In this document: in pieces, positions 58,349 to 64,000 of the stretch | Layout of the letters: the number at the start of each line of letters is the position of its first letter | Numbering within the stretch: position 1 is the stretch's first letter | Source: Spirochaetota bacterium | GTDB lineage: Bacteria; Spirochaetota; Spirochaetia; Treponematales; Treponemataceae | Assembly: GCA_023438065.1 (NCBI GenBank) | Contig: JAEXRH010000006.1 | Coordinates: 1 to 64,000, forward strand | Length of the DNA: 64,000 nt | Reading direction: 5' to 3' | Notes under the pieces: model-generated | What the model saw: only the letters and a program-made list of their open reading frames with translations | The model's database searches: none | What the model was told of the DNA's origin: nothing | Position numbers and translations under genes: made by a program

Positions 58349-58502
58349 GCATACAACTAGCGGGACTATCGGGGAAAAAACCGAATGGCACAAACCGCGC
58401 GCGAGGGCATACACTGACACTAAGGGCTATTGGGCGTAACGACACCCATGCCATTGGCGCCCTGATCGTCAGCCCTCCGCACGAGGCGAAAAGGAGCAGA
58501 GC
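58349..58502 (+). promoter_or_regulatory. Structured 5' leader of the ABC-2 operon
   Basis: The long leader contains nested complementary segments (AGGGCT near 58422 with AGCCCT near 58471, enclosing GGGCG and CGCCC). GGAG lies before the ATG. It does not match a riboswitch class I know, but could be regulatory. Confidence 0.35.
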
Positions 58503-59489
58503 ATGTCCATCATCGAGGTCGAAGGCCTTTGCCGCAATTTTACCTATTATGAAAAACCCGAGGGCCTCACCGGCTCGCTCCGCAACTTCGTGAACCGCGA
58601 AACCCTCGTCAAGGAAGCGGTGAAGGACGTGAGCTTCGCGATCGAGGAGGGGACGACGGTCGGCTTTCTCGGGCCGAACGGGGCGGGGAAGACGACGACC
58701 CTCAAGATGCTTTCGGGGATCATGCACCCGAGTTCCGGCTCCGCGCGCGTCCTCGGGTTCGTGCCCTGGGCGCGCAAGAAGGATTTCCGCCGCCGGATCT
58801 CGATCGTCATGGGACAGCGGAGCCAGCTTTGGCCCGACCTTCCCGCGATCGAGTCCTTCGACCTCAACCGCGCGATCTACGAGATCGACCGCGCCGAGTA
58901 CAAGCGCACCCTCGACGAGCTCGTCTCCCTTTTCGGCATCGAGGAACAGCTCAAGGTGCAGGTCCGCCGCCTCTCGCTCGGCGAGCGGATGAAGATGGAA
59001 ATCATCGCCGCGCTCCTTCACAAGCCCGCGGTGCTCTTCCTCGACGAGCCGACGATCGGGCTCGACATCATCTCCCAACGCGCGATCCGCGACCTCCTCA
59101 AGGGCCTCAACGCGCGCTTCGGCACGACGGTGATGCTCACGAGCCACTATCTTTCCGACATCGAGGACCTGTGCGAGCGCATCATCCTCATCAACCACGG
59201 CTCGGTCGTGTACGACGGCGCGCTTTCGGGCGTGAACGCCACGCTCGCCGAGCGGAAGACCGTGAGCCTCGTCCTCTCCGAGGACGTCGCCCAGGCGACG
59301 CTCGCGCGCTATCCCGGTTTCCGGGCGATCGAGGACTCGCGCGCCGTGTTCGAGATCGACCGCTCGGAGGTCAGGAACTTCTCGCGCCGCGCGCTCGACG
59401 AGCTCCCGGTGACCGACCTCACGATTGAGGACATGCCTCTCGAGGAAGGGATCGCGCGGCTTTATCGCGGGGAGGGTCTCCATGCCTGA
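58503..59489 (+). CDS. ABC-2 exporter ATP-binding subunit
   Basis: This 328-residue protein has Walker A GPNGAGKTT (about 57-65), signature LSLGERMK (about 157-164), Walker B AVLFLDEPT (about 177-185) and the His switch in LTSHYLSD. The C-terminal region (about 235-328) is the usual extension of the YhcG/DUF990-partner ATPases. It powers export by the two following permeases. GGAG lies 7 bases before the ATG. It overlaps the first permease gene by 8 bases. The substrate is unknown; related systems export peptides, drugs or polysaccharides. Confidence 0.92.
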   Translation: MSIIEVEGLCRNFTYYEKPEGLTGSLRNFVNRETLVKEAVKDVSFAIEEGTTVGFLGPNGAGKTTTLKMLSGIMHPSSGSARVLGFVPWARKKDFRRRISIVMGQRSQLWPDLPAIESFDLNRAIYEIDRAEYKRTLDELVSLFGIEEQLKVQVRRLSLGERMKMEIIAALLHKPAVLFLDEPTIGLDIISQRAIRDLLKGLNARFGTTVMLTSHYLSDIEDLCERIILINHGSVVYDGALSGVNATLAERKTVSLVLSEDVAQATLARYPGFRAIEDSRAVFEIDRSEVRNFSRRALDELPVTDLTIEDMPLEEGIARLYRGEGLHA

Positions 59490-60300
59490 CGCCGCGATCG
59501 CCCTCAAGTACGCCAAGTGCTTCGGGACCGGGGTCAAGGCCGGGCTCGAGTACCGCGCGAACGTCTGGTTTTCGGTCGCGGGCGCGATCGCTCCCGTCGT
59601 CATCCAGACCGCGCTTTGGATCGTCCTCTACGGGAGCGATCCCGCCGAGACGATGTTCGGCTTTACCTTCGCCCAGATGGTCGCCTACACCGTGATCGCG
59701 CAGCTCGTCGCGCGCCTGGTGCGCACGGGCTTCGAGTACGACGTCAACAACGACATCAGGACGGGAAGCCTCGACCGGTACCTCGTGAAGCCCGTCGGGT
59801 ATTTCGGGTATCGGCTCTTCGCCTTCCTCGGCGACAAGGTCGTGCAGACCGTCGTGATGGGCGCGCTCCTTGCCGCGGCTCTCGCCGTTCTCTCGGTTGT
59901 TCTCGATTTTCAAGTGACGCCCGTCGCCATCGCCCTTTTCCTAATCGCGATGGCGTTCGCTTTCGTCCTTAACTTCTTGATTTTCTGGTGCGTGTCGCTC
60001 GCGGGCTTTTGGCTCACCGAGATCGGCTTTCTTTTCGAGGCGGTGCGCATCGTGATCATCGCGCTCTCGGGCGGTATCCTCCCGCTCGCGGTCTTCGGCG
60101 CGGGGCCCGAACGCGTACTCTCGTTTCTCCCGTTCCGTTTCACGATCCAGTTCCCGACGGAACTGCTCGCGGGCCGCATTCCCGTTTCCTCGGTCCTTCC
60201 GTCCTTCGCGCTCGCCGCGCTCTGGATCGTCGCCCTTGCCTTCCTCGGCCAGGCCATCTGGCGCCGGGGTATCCGCCGGTTCGCGGCGGTGGGGAGCTGA
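59482..60300 (+). CDS. ABC-2 family permease (DUF990-type), first subunit
   Basis: This 272-residue protein has six membrane segments and the family pattern YRANVWFSVAGAIAPVVIQ in the first loop, then NNDIRTGSLDRYLVKPVGYFG before the third segment. It forms half of the export channel. ATG 59482 lies inside the ATPase gene's last codons (8-base overlap), with GGGGAGGG upstream, and the second permease starts 5 bases after its stop. Pairing with a second, similar permease gives a heterodimeric transmembrane unit. Confidence 0.9.
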   Translation: MPDAAIALKYAKCFGTGVKAGLEYRANVWFSVAGAIAPVVIQTALWIVLYGSDPAETMFGFTFAQMVAYTVIAQLVARLVRTGFEYDVNNDIRTGSLDRYLVKPVGYFGYRLFAFLGDKVVQTVVMGALLAAALAVLSVVLDFQVTPVAIALFLIAMAFAFVLNFLIFWCVSLAGFWLTEIGFLFEAVRIVIIALSGGILPLAVFGAGPERVLSFLPFRFTIQFPTELLAGRIPVSSVLPSFALAALWIVALAFLGQAIWRRGIRRFAAVGS

Positions 60301-60305
60301 AACCT

Positions 60306-61106
60306 ATGCGCGAAATACTGAGGCATATCAAGATCTGGCTCATGCTCGTGAGAATCAATTTTATGGGGCAGATGGAATACCGCGCGAACTTCGTGACGGG
60401 CATTTTCATGGAGGCGGGCTACCTTTTCGCCAAGATAATGTACGTCATCGTCGCCTATCGCGCGGGACGCGAGATAGCGGGCTTCGGGGCCGACGAGATC
60501 CTCGTCTTCGTCGGAAGCTACGTCGCGGTCACCGGCTTTTACGCGGGTATACTCGCGACGAACCTCTTCCAGCTCTCGACCCTCGTCCGCGACGGCTCGT
60601 TCGACCTTCTCCTCGTGAAACCGGTGAATACCCAGTTTCTCGCTACCTTCCGGCGATCGGACATGGGCGCCTTCATCTTCGACGCCGTCGCCGGGATCGT
60701 CATGGTCGCCGTCGGCCTTATCCGCATGGGAGCGGGCTTCGACGTCCTCGGCATCCTCGGCTGGTCGCTTTTCGCCGCCGCGGGCGCTGCAGTCGGGTAC
60801 GCGCTGTGGCTCATCCCGCTGACCCTCGTTTTCCGCATCGTCCGCGCGGACGCGATCGCGGGACTCGCCGATACCTTCTGGGATTTCAATAACGTCCCGA
60901 TGGTCGTCTACAACCGGATCGGTCAGGCCTTCGGCACCTTCGTCATCCCGATCTTCGTCATCACCAACTTCCCCGCTCTCTTCGCGCTCGGCAGGATGCC
61001 CCCGTACCTCTTTGCCTGGGGCCTCGTCGCGCCGGTTCTCTTCGGCTTCATCGCCTCGCGGCTCTGGAAGGGAGGGCTGAAAGCGTACGCGAGCGGGGGA
61101 AACTGA
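60306..61106 (+). CDS. ABC-2 family permease (DUF990-type), second subunit
   Basis: This 266-residue protein has six membrane segments and family landmarks EYRANFVTGIFMEAGYLFA, VRDGSFDLLLVKPVNTQFLA and DTFWDFNNVPMVVYNRIGQ. It is similar in layout to the first permease. ATG 60306 has GGGGAG 9 bases upstream; a reading from 59988 is excluded because it would run through the first permease in another frame. It is the last gene of the operon. Confidence 0.9.
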   Translation: MREILRHIKIWLMLVRINFMGQMEYRANFVTGIFMEAGYLFAKIMYVIVAYRAGREIAGFGADEILVFVGSYVAVTGFYAGILATNLFQLSTLVRDGSFDLLLVKPVNTQFLATFRRSDMGAFIFDAVAGIVMVAVGLIRMGAGFDVLGILGWSLFAAAGAAVGYALWLIPLTLVFRIVRADAIAGLADTFWDFNNVPMVVYNRIGQAFGTFVIPIFVITNFPALFALGRMPPYLFAWGLVAPVLFGFIASRLWKGGLKAYASGGN

Positions 61107-61131
61107 GCGAAGCGGGCGCGAACTTTTAATG

Positions 61132-61160
61132 ATGACCTTCGCGCCATTCTCGGGTATACT
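61132..61160 (+). promoter_or_regulatory. Promoter of the Dabb gene with flanking palindrome
   Basis: ATGACC (61132-61137) and TATACT (61155-61160) are 17 bases apart. An inverted repeat CTCGGG (61149-61154)/CCCGAG (61164-61169) flanks the -10 exactly and could be an operator. Confidence 0.5.
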
Positions 61161-61194
61161 GCTCCCGAGCGATCCAAAAAAAACGGAGGAAACG

Positions 61195-61497
61195 ATGCTG
61201 AAACATATCGTCATGTGGAAATTCAAGGACGAAGCCGAGGGCAAGACGAAGGCCGAGAACTGCCGTTACGTGAAGGAACGCCTCGAGGCGCTTCCCGCCA
61301 AGATTTCCCTTATCCGCAAGCTCGAGGTCGGGATCAACGAGTATCCCTCCCCGATGTCCGCCGACATGGTTCTCGTCACCGAATTCGTGACGAAGGAAGA
61401 CCTCGACGCGTATGCCGTGCACCCCGAACACGTCAAGGTCAGCGAATATGTCGGCAAGGTCAGGCTCGACCGCGTCGTCGTCGATTACATCGACTAG
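61195..61497 (+). CDS. Dabb family (stress-responsive A/B barrel) protein
   Basis: This 100-residue protein is a complete Dabb domain. It begins MLKHIVMWKFKDEAEGKTK, has LIRKLEVGINEYPS, and ends in HPEHVKVSEYVGKVRLDRVVVDYI. Such ferredoxin-like dimers bind small ligands; some are cyclases or hydrolases, most have unknown roles. GGAGG lies 5 bases before ATG 61195. It is upstream of the DUF6062 gene by 52 bases, possibly co-transcribed. Confidence 0.92.
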   Translation: MLKHIVMWKFKDEAEGKTKAENCRYVKERLEALPAKISLIRKLEVGINEYPSPMSADMVLVTEFVTKEDLDAYAVHPEHVKVSEYVGKVRLDRVVVDYID

Positions 61498-61549
61498 CGG
61501 GCCCGCGAATCCAACGATACCACGAACCCCCTCAAACAAGGATGCCCCG

Positions 61550-62176
61550 GTGAGCGAAAAGCACGTCAATTGGTTTGCCCTCGAGAAGGCCTGCGAAAGG
61601 CCCGGATGCCCGCTTTGCACGATCGTGACCGAACGCTCGAGCCGGTATATCGACAACATGCTTTTCGAGCACGTGTCCGACCGCGGCTTCCGCGCGCGCT
61701 ATCGGGAGGCGGGGGGCTTTTGCGCCCGGCACGCGAAGAGCCTCGACTCCTATCGGGACGGGCTCGCGGTCGCGATCCTCGGCGTCGACGTCCTCACCGA
61801 CGCGCTTCCCGCGATCAGGAAGGGCAAGCGGGTTTCCCCGAAGGGCCGGTGTCCCGCCTGCGCGGAGACCGACCGGGTCGAGCGGGAATTCCTCGGCTTC
61901 ATCGCGGGCGCCGAGGACGCGGATTTTATCCGTTTTTTCACCGCCTCCGAGGGGCTCTGCCTTCCCCATTATCGCCTGCTTCTCGCGACCGTCCGCAAGG
62001 TTCCCGCGTGGCTTTCCGGTTTCCAGGTCGCGAAGTTCGAGCGGCTTCTCGAGCGCGCGGGGAATTTCGTCGAGTTTTCCGCGTGGGGCCGGCAATCGGA
62101 CTTCGACAAGCTTTCTCCCGCCGACAAGGTCGTGTGGAAGGAACTCGCCCTCGCGCTCCGGGGCACGGCCGATTAG
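61550..62176 (+). CDS. DUF6062 family Cys-rich protein
   Basis: This 208-residue protein carries the family pattern CPLC (about residues 18-21), GGFCARHAKSL (about 50), CPAC (about 103) and GLCLPHYR (about 142). The Cys/His pairs suggest two zinc or metal sites. The rest is helical. GTG 61550 is preferred, with AAGGA 7 bases upstream. Function is not known. It sits between a Dabb protein and an amino-acid transporter, with no obvious operon partner downstream. Confidence 0.85.
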   Translation: MSEKHVNWFALEKACERPGCPLCTIVTERSSRYIDNMLFEHVSDRGFRARYREAGGFCARHAKSLDSYRDGLAVAILGVDVLTDALPAIRKGKRVSPKGRCPACAETDRVEREFLGFIAGAEDADFIRFFTASEGLCLPHYRLLLATVRKVPAWLSGFQVAKFERLLERAGNFVEFSAWGRQSDFDKLSPADKVVWKELALALRGTAD

Positions 62177-62349
62177 TCGCCTCGGGCGGTCTCGCGTCGG
62201 CGTAACCATCCGGCCGCTCCGTTTCGCGCGTCATGCCTTTTCCCGGGCCGGTATCCCGGCGATTTTTCCCCATGCGCCGGGTTTCGGTGCCCGCGCTCCG
62301 TTTACAAAAGCCCCATAAAAAAGTAGTATTCGGGCGAAAGGAGTTATGC

Positions 62350-63165
62350 ATGAAAAAGCACATTATCGTCGCGGCTTCCCTTATGATCGCCGCGGTCGTG
62401 TTCTCTCTCGGTTCTTGCGCCAAGACCGGCGCCTCCAAGGATGAGTCCCTCAAGAAGGTCATGGACAAGAAGGTTCTCGTGCTCGGTCTCGACGACGCGT
62501 TCCCCCCGATGGGTTTCCGCGACGAGAACAACGAGATCGTCGGGTACGACATCGACCTCGCCAGGGAAGTCACCAAGCGCCTGGGCGTCGAGCTCGTGTG
62601 CCAGCCGATCGACTGGAACGCGAAGGAGCAGGAGCTCAATACCGGCAAGATCGACTGCATCTGGAACGGTTTAACCATGACGGCCGAGCGCGAGGAGGCG
62701 ATGACCTTCACGAAGCCCTACCTCAAGAACGCGCAGGTGCTCGTCGTCCGCGCCGATTCTCCCGTGGCCGCGCTCGCTGACCTCAAGGGAAAATCCGTCG
62801 GACTCCAGGCCGGCTCCTCCGCCGCCAATGCCCTCGAAGCCTCGGCCGACCTCAAGGCGAGCCTCAAGGGCGTCGTCGAGTTCAAGGATAACCTGACCGC
62901 GCTCATGGACCTCGAGGCGAAGGGCGTCGACGCCGTCGTCATGGACCTCATCGTCGCGAACGACAACATCGCGCGCTCGGGCAAGCCCTATCGCGTCCTC
63001 GCCGAGTCCCTCTCCCCCGAGAACTACGGCGTCGGTTTCCGCAAGGCCGATCTCGCGCTCGCGGGCAAGGTCCAGGAAACCCTCGACGCCATGGCCAAGG
63101 ACGGCACGATCGCCCAAATCTCGACCAAGTGGTTCGGCTCCGACATCTCCGTCGTCGGCAAGTAA
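62350..63165 (+). CDS. Polar amino-acid ABC transporter substrate-binding lipoprotein
   Basis: In this 271-residue protein the signal peptide ends in LGSC (Cys about 22), then a family 3 periplasmic binding protein has DDAFPPMGFRDENNEIVGYDIDLA, WNGLTMTAEREEAMTFTKPYL and later GVGFRKADLAL. It binds an amino acid outside the membrane and delivers it to the permease encoded next. AAAGGAG lies 6 bases before ATG 62350. Codon use indicates strong expression. The gap to the permease (349 bases) is unusual for this type of operon and holds repeats. Confidence 0.93.
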   Translation: MKKHIIVAASLMIAAVVFSLGSCAKTGASKDESLKKVMDKKVLVLGLDDAFPPMGFRDENNEIVGYDIDLAREVTKRLGVELVCQPIDWNAKEQELNTGKIDCIWNGLTMTAEREEAMTFTKPYLKNAQVLVVRADSPVAALADLKGKSVGLQAGSSAANALEASADLKASLKGVVEFKDNLTALMDLEAKGVDAVVMDLIVANDNIARSGKPYRVLAESLSPENYGVGFRKADLALAGKVQETLDAMAKDGTIAQISTKWFGSDISVVGK

Positions 63166-63188
63166 TCGCGCCCCGTGACGGCGACCGT

Positions 63189-63268
63189 GACGCACCAAGC
63201 GCCATCGTTCGCCGTCACCGTATTTACCGTTAACGCCGGAAGGCGCGCACGGAACGCCATGAATCGCG
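63189..63268 (+). repeat. Direct repeat, copy 1 (80 bp)
   Basis: This is identical over all 80 bases to 63321-63400, 132 bases downstream. It begins GACGCACCAAGCGCC and ends CATGAATCGCG. Its TCGCCGTCAC segment (63209-63218) can also pair with GTGACGGCGA just upstream (63175-63184). Confidence 0.95.
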
Positions 63269-63320
63269 AGGGTTCTTACCCTTTAGAGCTGTAAAAGAAA
63301 CGCCGAATGGCCGTAAACGG

Positions 63321-63400
63321 GACGCACCAAGCGCCATCGTTCGCCGTCACCGTATTTACCGTTAACGCCGGAAGGCGCGCACGGAACGCCATGAATCGCG
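63321..63400 (+). repeat. Direct repeat, copy 2 (80 bp)
   Basis: Identical to copy 1. Its segments 63366-63381 and 63389-63400 are exact inverted complements of 63488-63503 and 63465-63476 respectively. Confidence 0.95.
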
Positions 63401-63503
63401 GGGACGAACGATTCCGCAGTGAGGAAAAGGCAAAGCCTTTTCCTCCGAGGACCAAGTGAGTCATCGCGATTCATGGACTGGTCCCCATGCGCGCCTTCCG
63501 GCG
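63366..63503 (+). repeat. Nested inverted repeat (large hairpin) between copy 2 and the permease
   Basis: The outer arms are 63366-63381 with 63488-63503 (16 bp) and 63389-63400 with 63465-63476 (12 bp). The inner arms are 63421-63431 with 63435-63445 (11 bp, AAA loop). All are perfect. As RNA this would be a long branched hairpin in the 5' region of the permease mRNA. Confidence 0.85.
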
Positions 63504-63514
63504 GGGAGTTTTAG

Positions 63515-64000
63515 TTGCAAAAGATGCTGGAAGCGATGCTTCAGGGCTCGCTCGTGTCGATCGAGGTTTTCTTCCTCACCCTCCTGTTCGCGCTCCCGCT
63601 CGCGTTACCCATCGCGCTCGGACGGATGAGCCGGAATCGCCTCGTGTCGGGAGCGGTGAACGCGTACCTCCTGGTCATGCGCGGTACCCCGCTCATCCTG
63701 CAGCTCATCTTCGTCTATTTCGCGCCGTATTACCTTTTCGGCGTGTCCTACGACCGTTTCGTCGCGGTCATCATCGCCTTCGTGATCAATTACGCCGCCT
63801 ATTTCGCCGAGATCTACCGGGGCGGCATCGAGTCGATCCCCCAGGGACAGTACGAGGCCGCCAAGGTTCTCGGCTTTACCCGAACCCAGACGTTTTCCCG
63901 GATCGTCCTTCCGCAAGTCGTCAAGCGAATCCTCCCCTCTACCGCGAACGAGGTGATCACCCTCGTCAAGGATACCGCGCTCGCGCAGACCATCGGGGTC
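63515..64000 (+). CDS. Polar amino-acid ABC transporter permease (3' truncated by window edge)
   Basis: 162 codons are visible of a GlnP/HisM-type permease. Early membrane segments are followed by YLLVMRGTPLILQLIFVYF and the ABC-binding EAA loop QGQYEAAKVLGFTRTQTFSRIVLPQ. It reads open to the end of the window. TTG 63515 with GGGGAG 6 bases upstream is favoured; ATG 63524 is the alternative. It transports the amino acid bound by the lipoprotein upstream; the ATPase gene should follow outside the window. Confidence 0.9.
   Translation, partial: MQKMLEAMLQGSLVSIEVFFLTLLFALPLALPIALGRMSRNRLVSGAVNAYLLVMRGTPLILQLIFVYFAPYYLFGVSYDRFVAVIIAFVINYAAYFAEIYRGGIESIPQGQYEAAKVLGFTRTQTFSRIVLPQVVKRILPSTANEVITLVKDTALAQTIGV

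Larger units (their letters stand above)
63166..63514. other. Intergenic region with large repeat structure
   Basis: There is no gene in these 349 bases. They hold two identical 80-bp direct copies (63189-63268 and 63321-63400), an inverted partial copy (63465-63503) and an internal 11-bp hairpin (63421-63445). GGGGAG then precedes the permease start. Confidence 0.8.

Overview
The window reads as high-GC chromosomal DNA from a free-living or host-associated spirochaete (Spirochaetota, possibly Treponemataceae/Spirochaetaceae). This is inferred from gene content, not proven. Supporting features are a CHASE2 adenylate/guanylate cyclase facing FecR and OmpA genes, a motility-associated DUF115 (Maf-type) protein, the IscU-like/GGGtGRT gene pair, many lipoproteins with loose lipoboxes, soluble MCP-like and HD-GYP proteins, and a split topoisomerase IV pair. 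There is no rRNA, tRNA, CRISPR array, phage or insertion sequence that I can support. About 52 protein genes fill nearly all of the 64 kb, and two are cut by the window edges.

Layout: 1-2.4 kb, the end of an unknown gene, then a leftward lemA-TPM-TPM operon. 2.5-8 kb, a short QueG-like Fe-S protein, a 6-phosphogluconolactonase-type protein, an MCP-like coiled-coil protein, a degenerate HD-GYP protein and a small membrane protein. 8-17.5 kb, a cell-envelope block: lepB, a PASTA-containing penicillin-binding protein and a DUF115 protein run leftward as overlapping genes. A LysM-M23 peptidase, a zinc ribbon and a propeller-NodB protein run rightward, and a D,D-carboxypeptidase runs leftward. 17.5-28.2 kb holds housekeeping genes: asnS, citrate synthase, an EF-G paralogue, a coiled-coil protein, parE and parC.

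28.3-35 kb: a leftward ompA-like/unknown/beta-barrel/fecR operon diverges from a CHASE2 cyclase followed by yigZ, a plausible envelope-to-cAMP signalling module. 35-41 kb: a metallophosphoesterase, two glycosyltransferases and a degenerate GGDEF protein. 41-46.6 kb: two large secreted lipoproteins, one with beta-repeats and one with 14 RCC1 repeats. 46.9-48.6 kb: an apparently well-translated IscU-like/GGGtGRT operon ending in three consecutive hairpins.

48.8-64 kb: a Cys-containing membrane protein, a divergent LytTR two-component system, a DUF5666 lipoprotein, an S1-domain protein, an AraC-type regulator divergent from an esterase, an ECF sigma factor, a DUF3795 protein, an ABC-2 exporter (ATPase plus two permeases) behind a strong promoter and long leader, a Dabb protein, a DUF6062 protein, and a polar amino-acid ABC transporter. 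The last transporter is interrupted by a 349-bp gap containing two identical 80-bp repeats and a partial inverted copy.

Across the window, many genes have a TATACT/TACACT/TATAGT-like -10 box ending 6-9 nt before the start codon and no Shine-Dalgarno sequence, so leaderless mRNAs look common. The other genes have clear AGGAG-type sites.
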